Shown here: positions 35,195 to 43,316 of the stretch, piece by piece
Layout: every line of letters begins with the position of its first letter
Position numbering within the stretch: the stretch's first letter is position 1
Assembly (NCBI GenBank): GCA_040879985.1
Contig: JBBDJH010000004.1
Coordinates: 62,001 to 126,000 of the forward strand
Reading direction: 5' to 3'
DNA from: VRUE01 sp040879985
GTDB taxonomy: Bacteria; Actinomycetota; Thermoleophilia; Solirubrobacterales; 70-9
DNA length: 64,000 nt
Translations under genes and position numbers: made by a program
Notes under the pieces: model-generated
The model's database searches: none
What the model saw: the letters and a program-made list of their open reading frames with translations, nothing else
What the model was told of the DNA's origin: nothing

Positions 35195-36496
35195 TCAGCC
35201 GCTGACCGTGGGGCGGTGGCCGGCGCCCATCGGGTCCTCGGGTCGCACGGCATCGGCTCCCAGGTCGAAGGCCTTGTGGAGGGCCTTGACCGCGTCGGCG
35301 ACGCGGTCGGCGTCGATGACGCAGGAGATCTTGATCGGCGAGGTGGAGATCATCTCGATGTTGATCCGCTCGGCGCCGAGCACCTCGAAGACCTTGGCGG
35401 CGACGCCGGGGTGCGAGCGCATGCCGGCGCCGACGATCGAGACCTTGCCGATCCGCTCGTCGCTGCGCACGCCCTGGCTGACCGCGAGGGCGCTGACGGT
35501 GTCGATCGCCGCGGGCAGGTCGCCGCGGTCGACGGTGAAGGAGAGGTCGGCGAGCGCGTCGTCGCCGACCGGCTCGTTCTGGATGATCACGTCGACGTTG
35601 ATCTCCGCCTCGGCCAGCGCCGAGAAGATCCTGCCGGCCACGCCGGGCTCGTCGCCGACGCCGGTCAGCGTCACCCGGGCCTCGCCGTCGGAGTGGGTCA
35701 CTGCGGTTACGAAAGGCTGCTCCATGGTCTGCTGCTCGCTCTCCTCTTCGCTGACCACGAGGGTACCGGGGCCGTCCTCGAAGCTGCTGCGGCAGTGGAT
35801 GCGCACGCCGTTGTTGCGCGCGTACTCGACCGAGCGCAGCTGCAGCACCTTGGCCCCCGAGGCCGACATCTCCAACATCTCCTCGTAGGAGGCGACGGGC
35901 AGCTTGCGCGCGTCGGCGACGATCCGCGGGTCGGCGCTGAAGACGCCGGCGACGTCGGTGTAGATCTCGCAGACGCTCGCCTCGAGCGCCGCGGCGAGGG
36001 CGACGGCGGTGGTGTCGGAGCCGCCCCGCCCCAGCGTGGTCACGTCGTGGCTCTCGGTCGAGACGCCCTGGAAGCCGGCGACGAGGACGATCCGGTCCTG
36101 CCCGAGCTTCTCGCGAATGCGATCGGCGCGCACGTCGACGATCTTCGCCTTGGTGTGGAAGGAGTCGGTGACGATGCCGGCCTGGGAGCCGGTCAGCGAG
36201 ATCGCCTCGTGGCCCATGTCGTGGATCGCCATCGCGCAGAGCGCGCAGGAGATCCGCTCGCCGGTCGAGAGCAGCATGTCCATCTCGCGGGCGACCGGCC
36301 GCGCGGAGATCTCCAGCGCCTGGGCGACCAGCTCGTCGGTCGTCTTGCCGCGGGCCGAGAGCACCGCGACGACGCGGTTGCCGGCATCGCGAGCGGCAAC
36401 GATCCGCCGCGCAGCACGCTTGATCTCCCCGGCGCCGGCCACCGAGGTCCCACCGAACTTCATCACGACTATGTCGGAGCTCTGCGCGCGCATCAC
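35195..36496 (-). CDS. lysC: Aspartate kinase
   Basis: 433 aa; two adjacent ATG codons make the exact start uncertain by one residue. Kinase domain with 'VMKFGGTSVAGAGEIKRAA', 'TLGRGGSDTTAVALAAALEA' and 'YTDVAGVFSADPRIV'; two ACT domains in the last 160 residues ('VTLTGVGDEPGVAGRIFSAL', 'KVSIVGAGMRSHPGVAAKVF'), the allosteric site for lysine/threonine. Phosphorylates aspartate; forms an operon with asd. Confidence 0.96.
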   Translation of the reverse strand: MMRAQSSDIVVMKFGGTSVAGAGEIKRAARRIVAARDAGNRVVAVLSARGKTTDELVAQALEISARPVAREMDMLLSTGERISCALCAMAIHDMGHEAISLTGSQAGIVTDSFHTKAKIVDVRADRIREKLGQDRIVLVAGFQGVSTESHDVTTLGRGGSDTTAVALAAALEASVCEIYTDVAGVFSADPRIVADARKLPVASYEEMLEMSASGAKVLQLRSVEYARNNGVRIHCRSSFEDGPGTLVVSEEESEQQTMEQPFVTAVTHSDGEARVTLTGVGDEPGVAGRIFSALAEAEINVDVIIQNEPVGDDALADLSFTVDRGDLPAAIDTVSALAVSQGVRSDERIGKVSIVGAGMRSHPGVAAKVFEVLGAERINIEMISTSPIKISCVIDADRVADAVKALHKAFDLGADAVRPEDPMGAGHRPTVSG

Positions 36497-36555
36497 GAAC
36501 GACTGAGAATAGACCCGCTAAAGCCCAGGCGAGCCAAGAATCCCCCGAGCGGCTC

Positions 36556-36575
36556 ACCGTGACCCCGTTCACGGT
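36556..36575. promoter_or_regulatory. Inverted repeat upstream of the MMPL gene
   Basis: ACCGTGA (36556-36562) and TCACGGT (36569-36575) separated by six bases, 35 bases before the MMPL ATG in the divergent lysC/MMPL gap. Candidate operator. Confidence 0.35.
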
Positions 36576-36609
36576 CAAGATGGCAACCCTCTGATAGACC
36601 CACTCGCTG

Positions 36610-38754
36610 ATGTTCGACGCACTTGCCCGCTTCGCCGATCGCCGCGCCCGCAGGGTCGGCCTCTTCGCGATCTTCTTCTTCCTGCTCGCCGCGGCGTTCG
36701 GCGGCTCGGTCGCCGAGCGGCTCGACCCCTACGGCGCCGACGACCCCGAGACCGAGGCGGTCGAAGCGCGCGAGGCGCTGCGCGACGCCGGCTACCGCCA
36801 CCCCGGCGCGGTCGTCGTCGTCCGCGACGCGCCCGTCGCGACCCCCGCTGGGCGGGCGAAGGTCGCCGAGCTGAGTCGCGAGCTGTGGGCGATGCCCGAC
36901 GTCGATCTCGTCGCCGGCTACCTCGACACCGGCTCGCGCGACTTCGTCTCCGACGACGGCCGCTCCACCTATCTCTCGATCACCCTGGCCCCGCTCGACG
37001 ACAAGGAATGGCAGGAGGCCGGAGCGCAGATCGTCGAGCACTACGCCGCCAACCCGGACGTGATCGTCGGCGGGCCGGCGGTCGCCCAGGAGCAGGTCAA
37101 CAAGCAGGTCGAGAGCGACCTGCAGAGGGCCGAGATGCTCGCCTTCCCGCTGCTCTTCCTGCTCTCGCTGCTTTTCTTCCGCAGCCTCGTCGCCGCCCTG
37201 CTGCCACTGATGATCGGCGCCCTGGCGATCGTCGGCACCTTCCTGATCCTCCGCCTGGCCAGCGAACTCGGCTCGGTCTCGATCTTCGCGCTCAACCTGA
37301 CCACGGCGCTCGGCCTCGGCCTCTCGATCGACTACTCGCTGTTCATCGTCTCCCGCTACCGCGAGGAGATCGCCAAGGACGGCCCGGGACTGGCGGCGAT
37401 GCGGCGTGTGCTCGCGACGGCGGGGCGGACCGTCTTCTTCTCCGCGCTGACGGTCTCCGCCGCGCTCGCCTCGCTGCTCGTCTTCCCGCAGCGCTTCCTC
37501 TACTCGATGGGGCTCGGCGGCGCCCTGGTGGCGCTGTTCGCGGCGCTGATCTCGCTGACCGTGCTGCCCGCCGTGCTCACCCTGCTCGGCGACCGGGTCA
37601 ACTCGCTGGCGCCGCGCTTTCTGCGCCGCCGCGCCGAGGCCGAGGCGCGGCCCGACGAGCAGGGCTTCTGGTACCGGCTCTCGCGCTTCGTCATGCGCCG
37701 CCCGATCGGCGTCGCCACCGCCAGCGCCGCGGTGCTGATCGTGATGGGAATCCCCTTCCTCTCGATCAAGTTCGACACCGTCGACCCGAAAGTGCTGCCC
37801 GAGCAGGCGAGCGCGCGCCAGGCCTACGAGATCGCCAGCGCGGAGTTCCCGCCCAACCGCGAGGTGCCGATCCTGATCGCCGTGCGCGGCGGCGGCCCGC
37901 GGGCGCCGGCGGCACTGGCGCGCGAGGTGCGCGGCGTCGACGGCATCGCCGCCGTGCAACCGCCGCAGCGCCTCGGCCGCGACTACGCCCTGATCGCGGC
38001 GGTCTCCGAGAACCCGTTCCCATCTGAGCAGAGCCGCGCCAGCGTCGAGCAGGTGCGCGACCTGGGTGTGCCCGGGGCGACGGTCCAGGTCAGCGGCGCG
38101 ACCGCCGAATTCCTCGACTTCCAGGACAGCCTCGCCCGTCACGGACCGGTCGCGCTGGCGATCGTGATCGGCTCGACCCTGGTCATCCTCTTCCTGATGA
38201 CCGGCTCGGTTGTGCTGCCGATCAAGTCGCTGATCATGAGCTTCCTCAACCTGATTGCCGTCTTCGGCCTGCTCGTGCTGATCTTCCAGGAAGGCCGCCT
38301 CGAAGGGCTGCTCGACTACACCAGCAGCGGGGCGTTGGAGCAGACGATGCCGATCCTGCTCTTCGCCGTCGCCTTCGGCCTCTCCACCGACTACGCGGTC
38401 TTCCTGCTCTCGCGGATCAAGGAGGCGCGCGACGACGGCGCCTCGGAGTCGGAGTGCGTCGCGATCGGACTCGAGCGGACGGGGCGGATCGTGACCGCCG
38501 CGGCGCTGCTCTTCGCGGTCGCGCTCGGCGCCTTCGCCACCTCGCAGATCCTCTTCGTCAAGCAGAACGGGGTCGGCACGGCGCTCGCCGTGCTGATCGA
38601 CGCCAGCATCGTCCGCGCCCTGCTCGTGCCCTCGCTGATGGAGCTGCTCGGCAAGTGGAACTGGTGGGCACCGGGCCCGCTGCGGCGGCTGCACAACCGC
38701 TTCGGAATCAGCGAGACGCTGCCCAAAGCGAGTCCAGGACCTGAGGCGGTCTGA
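36610..38754 (+). CDS. MMPL-family RND transporter
   Basis: 714 aa. Two halves each with one N-terminal helix, a large extracellular domain and five or six helices. MMPL core motifs 'GLGLSIDYSLFIVSRYREE' (near 235-253) and 'AFGLSTDYAVFLLSRIKEAR' (near 590-610) hold the Asp-Tyr pairs of proton relay. Members export lipids or other hydrophobic molecules. No lipid-synthesis partner is adjacent. The last codons and stop (38752-38754) form part of an inverted-repeat arm. Confidence 0.93.
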   Translation: MFDALARFADRRARRVGLFAIFFFLLAAAFGGSVAERLDPYGADDPETEAVEAREALRDAGYRHPGAVVVVRDAPVATPAGRAKVAELSRELWAMPDVDLVAGYLDTGSRDFVSDDGRSTYLSITLAPLDDKEWQEAGAQIVEHYAANPDVIVGGPAVAQEQVNKQVESDLQRAEMLAFPLLFLLSLLFFRSLVAALLPLMIGALAIVGTFLILRLASELGSVSIFALNLTTALGLGLSIDYSLFIVSRYREEIAKDGPGLAAMRRVLATAGRTVFFSALTVSAALASLLVFPQRFLYSMGLGGALVALFAALISLTVLPAVLTLLGDRVNSLAPRFLRRRAEAEARPDEQGFWYRLSRFVMRRPIGVATASAAVLIVMGIPFLSIKFDTVDPKVLPEQASARQAYEIASAEFPPNREVPILIAVRGGGPRAPAALAREVRGVDGIAAVQPPQRLGRDYALIAAVSENPFPSEQSRASVEQVRDLGVPGATVQVSGATAEFLDFQDSLARHGPVALAIVIGSTLVILFLMTGSVVLPIKSLIMSFLNLIAVFGLLVLIFQEGRLEGLLDYTSSGALEQTMPILLFAVAFGLSTDYAVFLLSRIKEARDDGASESECVAIGLERTGRIVTAAALLFAVALGAFATSQILFVKQNGVGTALAVLIDASIVRALLVPSLMELLGKWNWWAPGPLRRLHNRFGISETLPKASPGPEAV

Positions 38755-38874
38755 CCAAGCAGATCAAGGAACTCGCGCTTCGCGCTCACACCCCGCCTTC
38801 GGCGGGGGTCGCGAAGCGTGCTCTGCACGTGAGCGACCGAGGACGCCGATATGCGCCGGTCAGACCGCCTCAGG
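38740..38874. repeat. Long nested inverted repeat joining two convergent stop codons
   Basis: Perfect 17-bp arms CCTGAGGCGGTCTGACC (38740-38756) and its complement (38858-38874). The left arm contains the MMPL stop, the right arm the MerR-like stop (38870-38872). Inside: CGCTTCGCG/CGCGAAGCG, CCCCGCC-TTC-GGCGGGG, and the 25-bp core 38835-38859 shared with 12108-12132. Confidence 0.88.
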
Positions 38875-39718
38875 CGAAGGCCTGAGAGGCGCGGCGGCGT
38901 AGGTCTGCGTTGAGCATCCCCGTCACCTCGCTGGGGCGCTTGCCGGCGGCGGGAATCGCGTCGCCGATCAGGCCGCTGGCGCGGAAGCCGTAGAGCGGCG
39001 CGTCGAAGCCCGCCTCGCGAATCTTGCGGACCAGCCGCACGGCGGAGGGGGTGTCGGCGCCCGGGCCGCAGAGGACGATCGCGGTCGGGTCGAGGGCGCC
39101 TAGGGCGCGCTCCATGCGCTCCTCGGCGAGCTCGTCGGAGAGCATCAGCACGCGGAAGCCGGCCCGGCGCAGGGCCAGGTCGAGGGCCTGGGCGTGGACT
39201 GCCTCGGCGTCGGAGCCGCGGCTGGAATCGAGCAGGAGGATGCCGGCGGGACGCGACGCGGTCGAGGCGAGGCGGCGGGCGCCGTGCAGCCAACCGCTCG
39301 CCCAGCGGGCGGCGAATTCGAGCTCGGCCTCGCGCTCGGGGTCGGCGGCGAGCTCGTCGATCGCGGGCAGCAGCAGCTCCTCGACCGTGCGCTCCAGCGG
39401 CCGGATCGCCAGGCTCTGCTCGACCGCGCGGTTGGCGGCGTCCTCGTCGAAGCCCTCGAGGGCGGCGAACAGGCTGCCGCCGCTGGCGGGGGCTTCCTGA
39501 CGCTGGCGCGACAGCTCGATCGCCGAGCTGATGTTGCCGGTCTCGCCGAGCGCGTCGCGCAGCGTCTGCAGCTCGATCAGCTCGTAGTTACGGTGGTTGC
39601 CCGGGGTGCGCTTCGGAACCGGGTAGCCGTAGCGGCGCTCCCAGCTGCGCAAAGTGTTGGGGCTGACACCCAGAACTTCCGCGGCGGCGTTGGTTCGAAT
39701 TCCCGGCATGGGCAGCAT
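38870..39718 (-). CDS. MerR-family regulator with degenerate cobalamin-binding-like domain
   Basis: 282 aa (or from the ATG three codons in). MerR winged helix at 8-75 ('AAEVLGVSPNTLRSWERRYG', 'PGNHRNY'). Then a helical segment (85-170) and a Rossmann-like part (180-265, 'GILLLDSSRGSDAEAVHAQA') laid out like CarH/LitR light- or B12-dependent repressors. The DxHxxG motif that ligates cobalamin is absent: the position reads DSSRGS. It probably senses something else or nothing. Next to a degenerate GGDEF gene on the same strand. Confidence 0.75.
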   Translation of the reverse strand: MLPMPGIRTNAAAEVLGVSPNTLRSWERRYGYPVPKRTPGNHRNYELIELQTLRDALGETGNISSAIELSRQRQEAPASGGSLFAALEGFDEDAANRAVEQSLAIRPLERTVEELLLPAIDELAADPEREAELEFAARWASGWLHGARRLASTASRPAGILLLDSSRGSDAEAVHAQALDLALRRAGFRVLMLSDELAEERMERALGALDPTAIVLCGPGADTPSAVRLVRKIREAGFDAPLYGFRASGLIGDAIPAAGKRPSEVTGMLNADLRRRASQAFA

Positions 39719-39772
39719 TCTGGCAGCGAATTTCCAGGTTTACACCGGTTATGGACAGATTTGCGAAATCTG

Positions 39773-40432
39773 TCAGCGATCTTGCAAGGGCTCTAGGGCG
39801 CCGACACCGACCGGCTGGCCGACCGAGCGGGCTCGCCACATCGCCTCGTCGGCCTTGTGCAGGAGGCCGTCGGCGTTATCGCCGTGCTCCGGGCAGGCGA
39901 CGACGCCGGCCGAGATCCCGATCCGCAGGCCACCCGCCCGCTCGAGATCGTCCAGCTGGCCCAGCAGGCGCTCCGCCATCTGCACGCCGCCGACGGTGTC
40001 CTGGCCCGGGGAGAGCACGCAGAGGGCGTCCTCCTCGAGCCGGAAGGTCTCGTCGACCAGCCGGATGCTCTCGCCGAGGGCGGCGCCCACAACCGCCAGG
40101 GCCGTCTGCCGGCCACCGTCGTCACCGCGGGCCCCCGGGCCCTCGACATCGAAGAGGACCAGCGCGAAGCGCTGCTCGTAGCGGCGGTGGCACTCGAGCA
40201 GCTGGTCGAGCCGGCGGCGCATCTGGCCCGGCCGGTAGAGGCTCGGGTGCTCGCCCTCGGCCGCGACGGAAGCGGCGCCCGCAGCCGCTTCACCCTGCAG
40301 CGAGCCGACGGCGGCGGCGGCAACCGAGCCGAATTCGTCCGCCAGCCGCCGGGCCGCATCGGCGAACAGCTCGCGGGCGAGGCTGCCGGCGACCGGCTCC
40401 GCGCCGTTTCGGGTCGGGGTCTCCGTCGCCAC
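39773..40432 (-). CDS. Degenerate GGDEF-like domain protein
   Basis: 219 aa, GTG start. Residues 65-215 follow the GGDEF fold: 'GQMRRRLDQLLECHRRYEQR', 'FALVLFDVEG', 'TFRLEEDALCVLSPG' and 'GISAGVVACPEHGDNADGLL', ending 'ADEAMWRARSVG'. The catalytic GG(D/E)EF loop is replaced by LEEDAL, so diguanylate cyclase activity is unlikely; a regulatory or GTP-binding role is possible. Downstream of nothing obvious; upstream of the MerR-like gene (54-bp gap). Confidence 0.75.
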   Translation of the reverse strand: MATETPTRNGAEPVAGSLARELFADAARRLADEFGSVAAAAVGSLQGEAAAGAASVAAEGEHPSLYRPGQMRRRLDQLLECHRRYEQRFALVLFDVEGPGARGDDGGRQTALAVVGAALGESIRLVDETFRLEEDALCVLSPGQDTVGGVQMAERLLGQLDDLERAGGLRIGISAGVVACPEHGDNADGLLHKADEAMWRARSVGQPVGVGALEPLQDR

Positions 40433-40513
40433 GCCGAGACCTTGGCGAAGCGGGCGGACGCCAGAACGGCGGATTCCCGCTATTTGCGGAGTGACACCCG
40501 TCTAGGCAAAATG

Positions 40514-40539
40514 GCCATCTGCTCCTGCCATCTGCTCCT
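40514..40539. repeat. Tandem 13-bp duplication at the recR stop
   Basis: GCCATCTGCTCCT occurs twice back to back (40514-40526, 40527-40539); the second copy overlaps the recR stop codon (40538-40540). A slippage-type duplication. Confidence 0.7.
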
Positions 40540-41140
40540 ACTCGAGCGTGCGGCGACCGGCGAAGGCGTTGCCGAGCGTGACCTCGTCGGCGTGCTCGAG
40601 GTCGGCGCCGATCGGCAGGCCGCTGGCGAGGCGGGTGATCGTGGCCTGGCCGCGCAGCTGCTCGGCGATGTGCAGGGCGGTCGCCTCGCCGGTCGTCGTC
40701 GGGTTGGTGGCGAGGACGACCTCGCGCACCTCGCCCGCGGCGACGCGGCGCAGCAGCTCGGCGATCTTCAGGTCGCCCGCGTCGACCCCGTCGATCGGCG
40801 AGAGGGCGCCGCCGAGCACGTGGTAGAGGCCGCGGTACTCGTGGGTGCGCTCGATCGGGATCACGTCGGCGGGTTCCTCGACGACGCAGATCGTCGCCTG
40901 GTCGCGGCCGGAGTCCGAGCAGATCCGGCAGAGCGGGCCCTCGGAGAGGTTGAAGCAGCGCTCGCAGAGGCCGACCTTCTCCTTGACCTCGCGGATCGCG
41001 GCGGCAAGGGCCGCCGCCTCATCGTCGGGCGCCCGGAGGATGTGGAAAGCGAGCCGCTGGGCGGTGCGCTGGCCGATCCCCGGCAGCCGCGAGAGCTCGG
41101 CGACGAGGCGGGAAAGCGGCGCCGGTCCCTCGGCGCTCAC
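40538..41140 (-). CDS. recR: Recombination protein RecR
   Basis: 200 aa from GTG 41140, overlapping the ybaB stop by four bases. Helix-hairpin-helix 'LSRLPGIGQRTAQRLAFHIL', zinc finger 'CERCFNLSEGPLCRIC', and Toprim domain 'ICVVEEPADVIPIERTHEYR' with 'LATNPTTTGEATALHIAEQL'. Loads RecA with RecO in gap repair. Third gene of dnaX-ybaB-recR. Confidence 0.97.
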   Translation of the reverse strand: MSAEGPAPLSRLVAELSRLPGIGQRTAQRLAFHILRAPDDEAAALAAAIREVKEKVGLCERCFNLSEGPLCRICSDSGRDQATICVVEEPADVIPIERTHEYRGLYHVLGGALSPIDGVDAGDLKIAELLRRVAAGEVREVVLATNPTTTGEATALHIAEQLRGQATITRLASGLPIGADLEHADEVTLGNAFAGRRTLE

Positions 41141-41478
41141 ATGCCTGGGAGGCCCATGCCGCCCATGCCGCCGGTGATCCCGCCCATCTTCGAGCCGGCC
41201 AGGTCCTGGGCGGCGCGCAACGCCTCGTTGACCGCGGCCTGGACCATGTCGGCGAGGATCTCGGCCTCCTCGGGGTCGATCGCCTCGGGGTCGATCGAGA
41301 TCTCGCGCAGGGTCATGTCGCCGCCCATCTTGACCTTGACCATGCCGCCGCCGGCGCTGGCCTCGACCACCTCGTCCTTGAGCTGCTCCTGCGCCTGCTC
41401 CATCTGCTGCTGCATCTGCTGCGCCTGTTTCATCAGCGCGTTCACGTCCAAGCCTCCCGGACCGCCCCGTGCCATCAA
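41137..41478 (-). CDS. YbaB/EbfC nucleoid-associated protein
   Basis: 113 aa. 'ALMKQAQQMQQQMEQAQEQL' helix, then 'DEVVEASAGGGMVKVKMGGD', the YbaB signature, and a Gly/Met-rich tail (GGMGGMGLPGM). Dimeric DNA-binding protein encoded between dnaX and recR, as in most bacteria. Confidence 0.96.
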   Translation of the reverse strand: MMARGGPGGLDVNALMKQAQQMQQQMEQAQEQLKDEVVEASAGGGMVKVKMGGDMTLREISIDPEAIDPEEAEILADMVQAAVNEALRAAQDLAGSKMGGITGGMGGMGLPGM

Positions 41479-43232
41479 CCGACCTCCTCAGCGTCGAATT
41501 CGCTCTTGATCTTCTCCACCAGCGCCGCGTGGTCGACGCCGTCTTTCTCAGCCTCGCCCTCGGGCGCGGGCTGCTCTCCGTCCAGCACGACATAGAGCGG
41601 ACGCAGCGGCCCGCCCAGCACCGTCTCCAGCGCCGCGGCCAGCTGCTCCCGCTTGTCCGGGGCCTCGGCCTTGCGCTTGTTGAAGGTGTGGTCCGCCGGG
41701 AAGCCGATCGTCACGCTGCGCTCGTCGGCGTCGACGGCGACCGGTCGGGCGCCCTCGAAGGTCGCCGCCAAGGCCGGGGCCGTCTGCAGGAGCTGGTCTA
41801 GGACCGCCGGCCAGACGCGGACTACTTGATCCAGGTCGAGGTCACTCCGGCCCGCGGGTCCTGACGCCGCCGAGGGGGGGTCCGGACTGGCGCTGGGTTT
41901 TTCGCCTGAGGAGCCTTCACCGTCCTCGGAGTCATCGGGGCGAAAAACAGGACGCCGCGCCTGTCCGGACCCCCCCTCACCGTCGCCACCCGCGGGAGGG
42001 TCGTCGGCGTCTGACTCAGAGGACTCAGCGGGCGAAGCCTCTTCCGCGTTGACCCGTGGCGGTGAAGCTTCCGTCCCTCCCTGCTCCAGTCGCTCGATGC
42101 GTCGCAGCAGGCCCTCCGTGGACGGGTCGAGGTCGGGTCGAGCCGCTTTCAGGAGGGCGATCTCCACGGCCATGCGGGCGTCGTCGCCCTCGCGGACCGC
42201 CGTGAGAGCTTGCGCCAGTTCGTCGATGGTTCGAACCAACGTGGCGGCGCCGATCGCTTGGGCTTGAGCTTGGAGTCGAGCCTGGTCGGTGGCGGTGACG
42301 ACGAAGGTATTGGGCACCTCGCCGACCGTCTGGGTGACCAGCAGGTGGCGCAGGTGGCCGAGCAGGTCGCGGGCGAACTGGGAGGGGTCGCGGCCGGAGC
42401 GGGCCATCTCCTCGACCCCGAGCAGGACGGCCTTGGGATCCTCGCCGATCACCGCGTCGACGGCGCCGAAGAGCAGCTCGGCGTCGGCGGCGCCGAGCAG
42501 TTGCAGGACGTCGTCGAGTCCGACCTCGTTGCCGCCGTAGGCGACCAGCTGGTCGAGCGTGCCGAGCGCGTCGCGGAAGCTGCCCGAGGCGGAGCGGGCG
42601 ATCGTCGCCACGGCGCCCTCGTCGACCTCGATCCGCTCGGCGGCCGCGACCCGCTGCACGACCTCGGAGATCTGCTCCAGCGACGGGCGCTGGAAGTCGA
42701 AGCGCTGGCAGCGGTCGGCGATCGTCGCCATCACCTTGTGCGACTCGGTCGTCGCCAGGACGAAGACCGTGTTCGGCGGCGGCTCCTCGAGGGTCTTGAG
42801 GAAGGCGTTCCAGGCCTCCTTGGTCAGCATGTGCGCCTCGTCGAGGATGTAGACCTTCCAGCGCCCGCCGGCCGGCGCGTAGGCGACCCGCTCGCGCAGG
42901 TCGCGGACGTCGTCGACCGAGCGGTTGGAGGCGGCGTCCATCTCGATCACGTCGACCGAGCTGCCGGCGGCGATCGTCAGGCAGGACTCGCACTCCCCAC
43001 ACGGGGTGACGGTCGGCCCGCCCCGCTCGCAGTTGAGCGAGCGGGCGAGGATCTTCGCCATCGAGGTCTTGCCGGTGCCGCGCGAGCCGACGAACAGGTA
43101 GGCGTGGTGGACCTTGCCGCCCTCGACCGCGTTGCGGAGCGTGCGGACGACGTGCTGCTGGCCGACCACCTCGTCGAAGGAGCCGGGGCGGTGACGCCGG
43201 TAGAGCGAGGTCGAGTGGCTGGCGGAGGGCAC
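41475..43232 (-). CDS. dnaX: DNA polymerase III subunit gamma/tau
   Basis: 585 aa from GTG 43232. Walker A GSRGTGKT at residues 49-56, zinc cysteines C68, C78, C81, C84, 'VYILDEAHMLT' near 125-135, and 'FVLATTESHKVMATIADRCQ' (sensor 1 and arginine finger region). The AAA+ and collar domains end near residue 365; then an acidic, Ser/Gly/Pro-rich linker, part of which (about 419-453) is encoded by a hairpin element, and a tau-like C-terminal domain. Clamp-loader ATPase. Confidence 0.96.
   Translation of the reverse strand: MPSASHSTSLYRRHRPGSFDEVVGQQHVVRTLRNAVEGGKVHHAYLFVGSRGTGKTSMAKILARSLNCERGGPTVTPCGECESCLTIAAGSSVDVIEMDAASNRSVDDVRDLRERVAYAPAGGRWKVYILDEAHMLTKEAWNAFLKTLEEPPPNTVFVLATTESHKVMATIADRCQRFDFQRPSLEQISEVVQRVAAAERIEVDEGAVATIARSASGSFRDALGTLDQLVAYGGNEVGLDDVLQLLGAADAELLFGAVDAVIGEDPKAVLLGVEEMARSGRDPSQFARDLLGHLRHLLVTQTVGEVPNTFVVTATDQARLQAQAQAIGAATLVRTIDELAQALTAVREGDDARMAVEIALLKAARPDLDPSTEGLLRRIERLEQGGTEASPPRVNAEEASPAESSESDADDPPAGGDGEGGSGQARRPVFRPDDSEDGEGSSGEKPSASPDPPSAASGPAGRSDLDLDQVVRVWPAVLDQLLQTAPALAATFEGARPVAVDADERSVTIGFPADHTFNKRKAEAPDKREQLAAALETVLGGPLRPLYVVLDGEQPAPEGEAEKDGVDHAALVEKIKSEFDAEEVG
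41874..41976. repeat. Inverted-repeat element inside dnaX
   Basis: Arms GGGGGGGTCCGGAC (41874-41887) and GTCCGGACCCCCCC (41963-41976), extended by GGCGC/GCGCC and GTTTTTCGCC/GGCGAAAAAC; CCCGCGGGT-type pairing continues outside to about 41850 and 41995. Read in frame within the dnaX linker, where extra residues are harmless. Confidence 0.78.
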
Positions 43233-43316
43233 TGCGGCCAGTGTATCCACGCCCGCGGGGCGCCTTTCTGCCCCGATGGGGAAGTGACTCGCCCCGGGCA
43301 CCGGTAGGTTGCGCGC

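Noticed and set aside
36493..38694. 733-codon minus-strand frame opposite MMPL
   Set aside because: Shadow of the MMPL gene; composition is low-complexity Asp/Arg/Glu/Gln.
39773..40432. Active diguanylate cyclase
   Set aside because: The GGDEF loop is replaced by LEEDAL, without the glycine pair needed for GTP.
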